Assembly: GCF_003477885.1 (NCBI RefSeq)
Contig: NZ_QUEE01000006.1
Location: forward strand, 1 to 64,000
DNA from: Lachnotalea sp. AF33-28
GTDB lineage: Bacteria; Bacillota; Clostridia; Lachnospirales; Lachnospiraceae
Length of the DNA stretch: 64,000 nucleotides
Reading direction: 5' to 3'
Below the pieces are notes generated by a model, which made no database searches, was not told the origin of the DNA, and was given only the letters and a program-made list of their open reading frames with translations. Both the position numbers and the translations under genes were made by a program. This document shows positions 25,093 to 33,008 of the stretch, piece after piece (the stretch's first letter is position 1; the number at the start of each line of letters is the position of its first letter).

Positions 25093-26889
25093 ATGTATTC
25101 GATAAAATATAATTTTATGGCAGGAACAGGCGGGGAAGGCATCCCGGTCGAGGCCGGGGATACCTATAAAGAAGACAGGGGATGCGGTTTCCTGGATTTT
25201 GCGCCGCTTAAGGAGCGGCCGCAGGACCGCTTTACCGGCAGCGCAGGCTGGCAGATCCGGGATATTACCGGCAGTCAGCTGCCGGACGTGCAGCGCATTA
25301 CTACGCGATGGGGCGTGGAATCGGCGCAGGAGGGATGGCCCCTTCGGTTTCGCGCAAAAGTTCCGGAGCAGGGAGTCTATGCGGTTACGGTGACGATCTG
25401 CGGCGGAGAGCAGGGAATACCGCAGATTGCCGTATACTCCGGCCGGCGCAATACGGTGCGGCGGGATATCGCAGTTCTGCCCGGCGAAAGCTTTGTCTGC
25501 CGGTTTTATGTGCATGTATGTGAGTACATACCCGTGATGGGCCGCCCGCCCGTTGAGGATCTTTCGGTTTATATCAGCGTGCTGGGCAGCAACGCGCGCC
25601 TTAGCGGGCTTACGGTGGAACGGTCAGAGGCGCCCACAGTTTTCATCGCAGGGGACTCCATAGTGGCGGACTACGAGGGATACTGTCCTTATAACCCGAT
25701 TGTTAACGGCGGGAGCTGGGGCCATAACCTGCTTCAGTATTTTGACAGAGCGGCGGTGGTGAACCAGGCCCACGGCGGCATGACGACCAACTGCTTTCGG
25801 GATGACGGGCACTGGGATATCGTGGACAGGCATATCCGGACGGGAGACGTATTCCTGTTTCAGTTCGGACATAATGATCAGAAAAGGCGCAATCTGGCCG
25901 CGTTTGCCGGCTATGCGGCCAACCTGCGCTGGTATGTGCGGCGTGTCCGCGAGAAAGGCGCATATCCGGTCATTGTGACCTCTTTAAGCCGCATGCCGGA
26001 ACAGGATGAAAACGGCTGGTACGATCTGCTGGAAGATCACGCGCTTGCCTGCTTAAGAACCGGGAAAGAGCTGAACGTGCCGGTGATCGATCTGCACCGT
26101 TACAGCTTTGAGCTGTTCTGCAGCATGGAGAAGGATAAACTGAAGGGATATTTTAATGACAGGGCCCATACCAACGACTATGGGGCCATGCTTGTGGCGG
26201 AATTTATCGCCGGGCAGATACAAAAGCAGCGGATAGAACCTCTGTGCTCCTGCATGAACGGCCTGTTTCCCAAACCGTGGGTTCCGGATGAGTCCCTAAG
26301 GCCTGCCGATGGGCTGTCTCCGGCAAAGAAGCCTGAAAAGCCCATTCTTCCTACGGATCTGCCCGAGCTCCCCTATGCGGACTGCAGGCAGATCCGGCAG
26401 CTGGATATCCTGAAGGAAGCGATGGTAAAGGGACTGCTGGACCCCTGCCTGAAGTTTTTCCACCCCTTTGATGAGATGCCGAGAGGGCAGTTCCTCTATG
26501 TATTTTTTAAAGCGGTGAAGGCCCCGAAACAGCGCCCTTATCAGGGAAGATACTGCGATATATACCGGTATGAGTTTGACGCTTCGGCAGTACAGGCGGC
26601 ATTGGATGCCGGTCTGGTGGATGAGTCGACCACTATGAATGACCGTTTCAGGCCGGACGACGGCCTGACCGGAGGGGAACTGGTGAGCTTTATGATCCGA
26701 AGCCTGCATGAGCCGGAGGATCGGGAGTACGATCTGGCGGAATGCGAGCAGCAGGCGAAAGGGCTGGGTCTGCTTTGGGAAGGTTACGGCAGGCATGTCA
26801 AGGTAAACCGCGTCGATTGCGTGGCGGCGCTGGTGCATTTGATGAATGTCACGGAAGCGGAAAAAAATGGATTGCCAAAACGTTATTGA
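25093..26889 (+). CDS. CE12-type SGNH esterase with C-terminal SLH-like repeats
   Basis: About 598 residues. An N-terminal beta-rich domain (1-180) precedes an SGNH hydrolase like rhamnogalacturonan acetylesterase: FIAGDSIVADYEG (Ser about 188), NQAHGGM, FQFGHNDQKR (Asn about 261) and DRAHTNDYGA (Asp/His about 356-359). It would remove acetyl groups from pectin fragments. Residues about 426-545 hold two degenerate S-layer-homology-like repeats (ILKEAMVKGLLDP and VQAALDAGLVDESTT followed by FRPDDGLTGGELVSF). There is no signal peptide, so the SLH-like part cannot serve classical surface anchoring. An in-frame ATG at 25072 overlaps the GH2 stop and is an alternative start. Confidence 0.82.
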   Translation: MYSIKYNFMAGTGGEGIPVEAGDTYKEDRGCGFLDFAPLKERPQDRFTGSAGWQIRDITGSQLPDVQRITTRWGVESAQEGWPLRFRAKVPEQGVYAVTVTICGGEQGIPQIAVYSGRRNTVRRDIAVLPGESFVCRFYVHVCEYIPVMGRPPVEDLSVYISVLGSNARLSGLTVERSEAPTVFIAGDSIVADYEGYCPYNPIVNGGSWGHNLLQYFDRAAVVNQAHGGMTTNCFRDDGHWDIVDRHIRTGDVFLFQFGHNDQKRRNLAAFAGYAANLRWYVRRVREKGAYPVIVTSLSRMPEQDENGWYDLLEDHALACLRTGKELNVPVIDLHRYSFELFCSMEKDKLKGYFNDRAHTNDYGAMLVAEFIAGQIQKQRIEPLCSCMNGLFPKPWVPDESLRPADGLSPAKKPEKPILPTDLPELPYADCRQIRQLDILKEAMVKGLLDPCLKFFHPFDEMPRGQFLYVFFKAVKAPKQRPYQGRYCDIYRYEFDASAVQAALDAGLVDESTTMNDRFRPDDGLTGGELVSFMIRSLHEPEDREYDLAECEQQAKGLGLLWEGYGRHVKVNRVDCVAALVHLMNVTEAEKNGLPKRY

Positions 26890-26953
26890 CATATGTCATA
26901 AACGTATTATAATAGAGGTATCTGCGAAAGAATGAAAATAAGGAGATGACAGT

Positions 26954-27730
26954 ATGCCACGACCTCCCAAACACAGGCGCGTCTGTGCGTTGCCGAAGAG
27001 CCGGAGTTTCGGCCCCGATGATTGCAGCGGATCAGAAGATACGGCGGTTTCAATGGGATTGGATGAATATGAAACTCTGCGGCTGATCGATCTGCTGGGT
27101 TATACACAGGATGAATGCGCCGGTCAGATGGGAGTGGCCCGCACTACGGTCCAGGCCGTTTATAACTGTGCAAGGAAAAAGCTGGCGGATATGCTGGTTA
27201 ACGGGAAGAGGCTGGTGATCGAAGGCGGAAATTATGAGCTCTGCGGCATAGCCCAAAGCTGCTGCGGCAGAGGGGCGGGGGGCTGCAGGCGAAGGAGCTG
27301 TCAGGCAGACGACCATATTATAAGAAGAGGAGATGTTCCCATGAAATTTGCGGTAACTTATGAAAACGGCCAGGTGTTCCAGCATTTTGGACATACGGAG
27401 CAGTTTAAAGTGTATGAAGCGGAAAACGGAAAGATTGTATCACAGAAGATCATAGATGCCGACGGTGCCGGACACGGTGCGCTAGCCGGATTTTTAAAGG
27501 ACAACGGCGTGGATGTGCTGATCTGCGGAGGGATAGGCGGCGGCGCGAGAAGCGCGCTTGCAGAAGCCGGCATCGAGCTGTATCCCGGCGCTTCCGGATC
27601 TGCGGATGAGCAGGCGGAGGCGTTTATCAGAGGAGAGCTTCAGTATGATCCGGATACCCAGTGTTCCCACCATGACCATGAGCATCATGAAGGACATGAC
27701 GGACACTGCGGCGGACATTGCGGCCACTGA
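26954..27730 (+). CDS. DUF134 HTH fused to NifX-type cofactor-binding domain
   Basis: A 258-residue fusion. Residues 1-95 are a DUF134 DNA-binding domain (MPRPPKHRRVCALP, EYETLRLIDLLGYTQDECAG). A Cys-rich linker follows, and from residue 130 comes a dinitrogenase iron-molybdenum cofactor biosynthesis (NifX/NifB C-terminal) domain beginning MKFAVTYENGQVFQHFGHTE. The tail is His-rich (DHEHHEGHDGHCGGHCGH), suggesting metal binding. Both parts occur as separate proteins elsewhere. The internal ATG at 27341 has its own AAGAGGAG site, so a shorter NifX-only product may also be made. Probable metal- or Fe-S-responsive regulator; no nif genes are nearby. Confidence 0.85.
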   Translation: MPRPPKHRRVCALPKSRSFGPDDCSGSEDTAVSMGLDEYETLRLIDLLGYTQDECAGQMGVARTTVQAVYNCARKKLADMLVNGKRLVIEGGNYELCGIAQSCCGRGAGGCRRRSCQADDHIIRRGDVPMKFAVTYENGQVFQHFGHTEQFKVYEAENGKIVSQKIIDADGAGHGALAGFLKDNGVDVLICGGIGGGARSALAEAGIELYPGASGSADEQAEAFIRGELQYDPDTQCSHHDHEHHEGHDGHCGGHCGH

Positions 27731-27774
27731 TAAATCTTTTACTGAGTGTACTTAAGCCACGCATCCCCGGATTT

Positions 27775-29343
27775 TTATGTCGGAAACAGACCGTTGTCCA
27801 CGCATACCTGACGAATCAACCTCATACAGATCCAGTAGTTTTGCTGCCGTGTGTCCGGCGCGGATTCCTTCAGTGAATTGAGTTCATCCGGATCGCGCAG
27901 CCAGTCCGCACGAAGCAGTCCGAGCTGCAGACAGCGGCGGGCCTCATTCAGCGCCTCTTGTGATTTCCCCTGTTCCTGGAGTGTTTTCAGGACGGCAAGG
28001 GACGCCTCCTCGTATAAAGGATGGAGAAAACAGCCGCTCTGACTGTCATAAGCAAGCGTTAGGAAATGGGCTTTGTATTCCGCTTGTACGGTCATATATT
28101 CCGGCCGTTCAGAAGTGTTTTGGATATAAAAATAGTAGAGACAGGCAATTTTCCCCGTCCCGCATTTGCGAAGTATGCGTCCCAGCCGTTGTATGCGCTG
28201 ACGTTCCACGGAGGATGAGGAAAGCACAATTCCCACACTGGTGGAAGGAATATCAAATCCTTCGTCCAGCGCCCTGCAGGTAACCAGGATGCGGATCTGA
28301 CCGCTCCGGTATCTGTCCAGGGCGCTTTTTTTGGCATCTGTGTCCATGAGGGAATAATAACGTCCCACCTGACCGGAAAACATGCCGCTTAGACGGTTAA
28401 AGACTAAATCGGTCTGTTCAATGCGTTCCCCAAACAGAATAATCCGCGAATCGGATGGAAGGGTGTCAATCAGACTGCAGGCGGCGCTTATCCTGGCATC
28501 GGCGCAGTATAGAACGGATACGCGTTGATGGATGAGGGATAATACATTTTTTGCCAGCTTCACGGTCTCGGGGGAAGCTTCCTGGACGGAAAGTCTGCGC
28601 AGGGCGTGATAAAAGCGGACTCCTTTCAGCTTGCAGATAGAGGGATAGCGGGTGTTCAGCGAACTTATAGCGTAAATCAGTTTGTCCGTGATTTCCTGAT
28701 AGCGCTGATTTTCAACAGGCGTGAAAGAAAGCGCTATGTTGAAAATCGCATAGGGAACCATAAGCGCGGTCCCGGTGGCTTCCGCAAGTCCGTAGCGATA
28801 GATCTCCGGTCCCAGAGAGGGTACCAGATATTGTTCGTATCCGGCCGTATAAGGAGTAGCGGACAGCCCCATCGTGAACAGTGAACCGCTGCGGCCGGAA
28901 AGATGCGGTATAAAGTCAAATATTTTCCGGTTTTCTTCGCTGGCATAATGGTGGCATTCATCTGCGATCAGGAAAACAGAGCAGCCCTGTTCCAGATCTT
29001 CAAGGATATGGCGTGAAAGTGTATAGCGCGCGGAATTGATCACATAGATCATATATGGCAGGGAGGAAGAGCATTTGCATGCGCCATAGTAAAAGCCGAT
29101 TTCCTGTCGGGAAATGCCGCCAAATTTTTGAAGGGCAGAAGCCCACTGGGCGGTAAGAACGGTCTGCGGGACGATGATTTTGATCCGCAATACCCCTCCC
29201 AGCCTGCTTTGCAGCTGTTTTGCAGCGGATATGGCCAGTACTGTTTTGCCGGCTCCGGTCATCACATGGACGATACCGCGGCAGTTATTATTAAACCAGG
29301 CTTTCAGACATTCCTTCTGCCAGGGATACAGCTCCAGTTTCAT
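27775..29343 (-). CDS. superfamily II DEAD/DEAH-type helicase
   Basis: A 522-residue SF2 helicase of the XPB/type III restriction-like group. An N-terminal Q-like segment (LYPWQKECLKAWF) precedes Walker A MTGAGKT (residues 28-34). DECH is at 127-130, LSATPY is the motif III/TAT equivalent, and motif VI is QRLGRILRKC. No nuclease or methylase domain is attached; the last 130 residues are unassigned. AAAGGAGG precedes the start. It diverges from a coiled-coil / two-ATPase operon, with duplicated palindromes in the spacer, so joint control is likely. This looks like the motor of a DNA-directed system, possibly phage defence or repair; the role is inferred. Confidence 0.85.
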   Translation of the reverse strand: MKLELYPWQKECLKAWFNNNCRGIVHVMTGAGKTVLAISAAKQLQSRLGGVLRIKIIVPQTVLTAQWASALQKFGGISRQEIGFYYGACKCSSSLPYMIYVINSARYTLSRHILEDLEQGCSVFLIADECHHYASEENRKIFDFIPHLSGRSGSLFTMGLSATPYTAGYEQYLVPSLGPEIYRYGLAEATGTALMVPYAIFNIALSFTPVENQRYQEITDKLIYAISSLNTRYPSICKLKGVRFYHALRRLSVQEASPETVKLAKNVLSLIHQRVSVLYCADARISAACSLIDTLPSDSRIILFGERIEQTDLVFNRLSGMFSGQVGRYYSLMDTDAKKSALDRYRSGQIRILVTCRALDEGFDIPSTSVGIVLSSSSVERQRIQRLGRILRKCGTGKIACLYYFYIQNTSERPEYMTVQAEYKAHFLTLAYDSQSGCFLHPLYEEASLAVLKTLQEQGKSQEALNEARRCLQLGLLRADWLRDPDELNSLKESAPDTRQQNYWICMRLIRQVCVDNGLFPT

Positions 29344-29359
29344 GGGATACGGCCTCCTT

Positions 29360-29526
29360 TGCTGCGCAGACGGAAATCAGCGCGGTATAATATCTGTCGA
29401 TATTATAGCATGTCAGCAAGCCGACATGGCCCCTCCGGGGGGATGCGCATGATTTCCCAGGGAAATTGTCTGCTGCGCAGACGGAAATCAGCGCGGTATA
29501 ATATCTGTCGATATTATACCATGTCA
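29360..29526. repeat. two 56-bp direct repeats with 26-bp palindromes (divergent control region)
   Basis: Copies at 29360-29415 and 29471-29526 are identical at 55 of 56 bases and start 111 bp apart. Each contains GGTATAATATC-TGTC-GATATTATACC-type dyad symmetry (29384-29409, one end mismatch, and 29495-29520, perfect). TATAAT occurs on both strands inside each dyad. Between them lie two smaller palindromes (CCCCTCCGGGGG and a TTTCCCAGGGAAA). The region from 29344 to 29650 has no gene; it separates the helicase from the ATPase operon and probably binds a regulator. Confidence 0.85.
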
Positions 29527-29549
29527 TTGTCATATCCGGAAATAAAATG

Positions 29550-29578
29550 TTGAAATGTGGAATGATATTATGTATACT
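29550..29578 (+). promoter_or_regulatory. promoter of coiled-coil/ATPase operon
   Basis: TTGAAA, 17-bp spacer, TATACT, 73 bases upstream of the start at 29651 and 24 bases after the second 56-bp repeat. Confidence 0.65.
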
Positions 29579-29650
29579 TCTATATAATGGAATGCCGATA
29601 TGGCAGCAATAATGCTGGCAGCTAATATAACAGAACAGAAAGGATTCAAA

Positions 29651-30418
29651 ATGAATTACGAAGAATTATATCAGGAATATCAGCTTTTGGCTAAAGAATT
29701 AAAAGACAGGACAGCTGTCATTCAAAAACTGCAGAAGTCCATACAGAAAGAAATGGAAAGCGGAGACCTGAAAAGCTTTGACAGGGATATTGTGCTGGCG
29801 AAGGAAGCGGCTGACCGGCAGCAGCAGATCCTGCAGGATATGAAGTCTTTGGCAGAAGGCTTTAACAGACAGGAATATTTTGAAAATGGAGACTTTGCCA
29901 GTCAGATGCTGGAATGCTGCAGCGAGAGCGGAGTGGATGTTAAGGGCGAATTTCCCGTTTATGAGATGTTCCCCTACAGAGTTCGTTTTGATACAGAGAA
30001 TCAGGATATTTATGTGGACCGTAAAAAAGTGCAGTGCATGCGTCCGCTAAGCTTTGTACAGGGTATTAAGGACGGACAGGCCAGACTTATGAAGGCTCCG
30101 TTTAATGCCGTAAGCTTTGTGAATGAACTGGCGGAGGCCTATGACACTGCGGTGTTAAAACAGAATAAGGGAAAAGATGCGGACATCTATCTGACCAAGC
30201 TGTATAAGCTGTTGGCGCCCATGGGCAGATTCCGCAGGGATTACGATCAGCAGAGCTATGCGTTTGACCTGGCGCGCCTGTATTCCTCCGATGTGACCGA
30301 AACAAAGGACGGAAGAAGATTTCAGTTTGGGCCCAGCAGAAATAATATTCAGGCTATCCGCATACTGGATCAGGCCGGCCAGGAGCAGTATCTGGCAACT
30401 ATCCGGTTCTTTCGGTGA
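29651..30418 (+). CDS. uncharacterised coiled-coil protein, first gene of ATPase operon
   Basis: A 255-residue soluble protein with no family I recognise. Residues 3-70 are predicted coiled coil (heptad-like ELYQEYQLLAKELKDRTAVI). Residues about 95-235 form a mixed globular part containing YEMFPYRVRFDTENQDIYVD. The start at 29651 is chosen because AAAGGA lies six bases upstream. It is followed 40 bp later by the first DUF2791-type ATPase gene and then by the second, so it probably works with them, for instance as an adaptor that binds DNA or the ATPases. That role is inferred only from position. Confidence 0.75.
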   Translation: MNYEELYQEYQLLAKELKDRTAVIQKLQKSIQKEMESGDLKSFDRDIVLAKEAADRQQQILQDMKSLAEGFNRQEYFENGDFASQMLECCSESGVDVKGEFPVYEMFPYRVRFDTENQDIYVDRKKVQCMRPLSFVQGIKDGQARLMKAPFNAVSFVNELAEAYDTAVLKQNKGKDADIYLTKLYKLLAPMGRFRRDYDQQSYAFDLARLYSSDVTETKDGRRFQFGPSRNNIQAIRILDQAGQEQYLATIRFFR

Positions 30419-30458
30419 GTGCTGACTGATCCGAACTAAGTGTGGCAGGAGGAATAGG

Positions 30459-31697
30459 GTGGATATACAGATGAATGAACAGGCGGCAATGGCCGTACCG
30501 GAAGAAACATCGTACAAAGAACCGGCTGCTGTGGAGGATCCGGATAACGGCATGTTGGAGGAAATGTCGGCGGGCATTTCTTTTCAAACGGATTTTTGGA
30601 GGGAAAAATACTTAAGGGAATATATCCGGGAAGGCGGCAGTAAGATTAAGTTTATCACCGGCCGGCAAGGCAGCGGTAAATCCCATCTGCTGCGGCTTGC
30701 CGCCCGGATAGCTGAAGAGGAAAAATATGTGACAGCCACGTTTTCGGCCAAAGAGATCTGGATGCATGACTTCCGCGAGATCTATGTGGAAATTCTGAAT
30801 CAGAGCCGGCTTTTTGACTGCCTGAAACGGTGTGGGGACAAGATAATCGAAAATATGGGGTTTGACTGCGGCGTAATACCGCAGGATATGACCTTTATGG
30901 ACTACTTATCCGGCGAGGGGCTGGCGGATGCCATTACCCGCAGGGAGATTCGGCTGCAGTTAAAGGAAATGTTTCTGGACAATCCTCTCATCGACAACAA
31001 CTTTGCTCTGGCATGCAGCCTGCTGACAGGCGGCATTTTGGGGCACCCCATTCTAGAGGAGCAGAATCGGGAACTACTGTTGGGATGGATGAGAGGGGAC
31101 CGAGGAGTCAAGATCCCTTCCCTTCGTTCACTGGGGCTGTCCCCGGTCCGGATCACCAAAGTCAACGCAAGGCATATGTTGCGTTCCTTAGCTTCGGTGA
31201 TACAGATGGCAGGTTATTCAGGACTTTTTGTCGCGGTTGACGATCTGGAGATTCTGATCGGCAAATCAGGACTGACTCCGATGCATTATACGAAGCTGAA
31301 GAGAGAGGACACATACGAAAGTATACGCCAGCTGATCGATGATATCGACAGTCTGAAAAACATCATGTTTGTCTTTGCGTTTAACCGGGAGCTTTTGGAT
31401 AATGACAGTGCCGGCATTAAGTCCTATCAGGCGCTGTGGATGCGGATTCAAAATGAAATTATCAGCCGCAGGTTTAACCGTTTTACGGATATTGTAGATA
31501 TGGACAGGCTCGCAGAACAGGAATACACGGCTGAAACAGTTATGGAGATGTCAGAGAAACTTGTTAAGGCTGCCAATAGCTGCCGTGCGGTTCCGGTTGA
31601 CCGTGATACGGCCGAGGCCATCCTGCTTCAGGCAAAAGTAGGAGCCGTCGGCATACCGGGGCTTGTAAGCAGGGCTACTCTGGGAGGGAGAGAATGA
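30459..31697 (+). CDS. P-loop ATPase, DUF2791/BREX-like (first)
   Basis: A 412-residue ATPase. Walker A is GRQGSGKSH at 68-76; Walker B is LFVAVDDLE at 256-264. The layout, with an N-terminal extension, a long helical insert and a late Walker B, matches the BREX-system ATP-binding (DUF2791, BrxC/BrxD-like) group of the STAND/AAA-type ATPases. The start is GTG, supported by AGGAGG six bases upstream. Its stop overlaps the start of the second ATPase. Relatives in BREX act with a helicase, methylase and phosphatase; no methylase or PglZ gene is in this window. Confidence 0.75.
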   Translation: MDIQMNEQAAMAVPEETSYKEPAAVEDPDNGMLEEMSAGISFQTDFWREKYLREYIREGGSKIKFITGRQGSGKSHLLRLAARIAEEEKYVTATFSAKEIWMHDFREIYVEILNQSRLFDCLKRCGDKIIENMGFDCGVIPQDMTFMDYLSGEGLADAITRREIRLQLKEMFLDNPLIDNNFALACSLLTGGILGHPILEEQNRELLLGWMRGDRGVKIPSLRSLGLSPVRITKVNARHMLRSLASVIQMAGYSGLFVAVDDLEILIGKSGLTPMHYTKLKREDTYESIRQLIDDIDSLKNIMFVFAFNRELLDNDSAGIKSYQALWMRIQNEIISRRFNRFTDIVDMDRLAEQEYTAETVMEMSEKLVKAANSCRAVPVDRDTAEAILLQAKVGAVGIPGLVSRATLGGRE

Positions 31698-32881
31698 TGT
31701 TTGATTATGAGGCACGTCATGTGATAGAAGCTTTGCGGTCCGGCATCCCTTCCCGGGCGGTAGGCCAGTATTTTTCGGAAGCCCGTCCCAGGATTATGAA
31801 GGAAATATCGGATGATCTGGACCGGGTTCGTGATACGGGCCGGTCGGCCGGCAAAGTGATTGCCGGGAAATACGGTGAGGGAAAGACACATCTGCTGAAC
31901 ACAGTTTTTAGCCTGGCACATTCCAACAATATGGTGGTCTCTTATCTTTCTCTAAGTAAAGAGGCACCGTTTGACAAGCTGTTTCTGCTGTATCAAAAAC
32001 TGGTGAATAACACATATCTGCCAAGACGCGTACAGCCGGGATTTATCCAGGAGTTGGAGAAGATGACGCCGAACAGCCCTCTGGCCAATGAGATGCTGCT
32101 GTATGGGGCCAGGGAACTGGAGACGGATAAGCTGTATTATCTGCTCCGCTCTTATCTGAATACAGAGGACCAGGATGAAAAATTCCTGCTTCAGTCGGAT
32201 TTGGAAGGAGACTTTATCGCCAATGCGTCTCTTCGTCAGATTTACAGGCGCATTTTTCAGCAGAGCGTAAAATATAATGTGAATTTCAGCAAAACGAAAC
32301 ACTACATGGACTATTACTGCTTTTTAAGCCATCTGTTTGTTCAGATGGGGTACAACGGATGGGTGATACTGTTCGACGAAACCGAACTCATCGGCAGGCT
32401 GGGAAAGAAAGCAAGACTGAAGGCATATAGAAATATGGCAGAATTTTTGATGCCGGGCAAAGGGATGGAATCTACCTATACTATGTTTGCGCTGGGGGCA
32501 TCCTATGCGGAAGATGTAGTGGAAGGCAAGCATGATTTTGAAAATTTGGAAGAGCTTTATCCGGAGGATCAGGAACCCATGAAGGCCGTACTGGAAACCG
32601 TCATCAGGGCAGAGCAGCTTCAGCCTCTTACAGAAGCGGAAATATCTGAAATCCTGCAGAAGCTGCAGGTGTTTCACGGCAGGGCCTATAACTGGTCTCC
32701 GGAGGTGTCCGTAGAAACGCTGGCCAGAGCTACCCGTTCCGGCGGATATCTGCTGCGCACGAAGATAAGGGCGGCGATCGAATATCTGGATCAGATGTAT
32801 CAATACGGACAGGCTCAGGATACACAGGTCGGAGAGCTGGGAAAAGAGAGCTTTGAAGAGGATGTGCCGTCCTTAGCATAG
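31694..32881 (+). CDS. P-loop ATPase, DUF2791/BrxD-like (second)
   Basis: A 395-residue ATPase. It opens with RHVIEALRSGIPSRAVGQYF, the N-terminal motif I associate with BrxD-type DUF2791 proteins. Walker A is GKYGEGKTH at 58-66 and Walker B is WVILFDETE at 223-231; RLGKKARLKAYRNM follows. It is similar in plan to the upstream ATPase but clearly diverged, so the two may form a mixed ring. The start overlaps the previous stop (ATGATGA-like junction). A GC hairpin (32894-32925) follows before the GH28 gene, which may partly end or slow transcription. Confidence 0.82.
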   Translation: MMFDYEARHVIEALRSGIPSRAVGQYFSEARPRIMKEISDDLDRVRDTGRSAGKVIAGKYGEGKTHLLNTVFSLAHSNNMVVSYLSLSKEAPFDKLFLLYQKLVNNTYLPRRVQPGFIQELEKMTPNSPLANEMLLYGARELETDKLYYLLRSYLNTEDQDEKFLLQSDLEGDFIANASLRQIYRRIFQQSVKYNVNFSKTKHYMDYYCFLSHLFVQMGYNGWVILFDETELIGRLGKKARLKAYRNMAEFLMPGKGMESTYTMFALGASYAEDVVEGKHDFENLEELYPEDQEPMKAVLETVIRAEQLQPLTEAEISEILQKLQVFHGRAYNWSPEVSVETLARATRSGGYLLRTKIRAAIEYLDQMYQYGQAQDTQVGELGKESFEEDVPSLA

Positions 32882-32893
32882 GAGCATGGAATA

Positions 32894-32925
32894 TACAGCC
32901 GCGGCCGATTTTACGGCGCGGCTGT
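32894..32925 (+). other. GC-rich hairpin between ATPase and GH28 genes
   Basis: ACAGCCGC-G-GCCG and CGGC-GCGGCTGT pair around an ATTTTA loop, about 12 base pairs with one bulge. No T-run follows, so it is not a typical terminator; it may be an mRNA processing or stability structure. Confidence 0.5.
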
Positions 32926-33008
32926 TGCCGTCTGCTGCCATCGTTCTTGTCCGGAAGCGCGGCGTACATCGAAAAACAACGGATATATCAGAAGAGGAGG
33001 TATTATTT

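Noticed and set aside
29360..29526. Possible CRISPR or toxin-antitoxin control repeats
   Set aside because: Only two copies, with no cas genes and no toxin-antitoxin-sized pair; operator sites for the divergent genes fit better.
27775..32881. Complete BREX system
   Set aside because: No pglX methylase, pglZ phosphatase or brxA/brxB-type gene is visible nearby, so only a BREX-like subset can be claimed.
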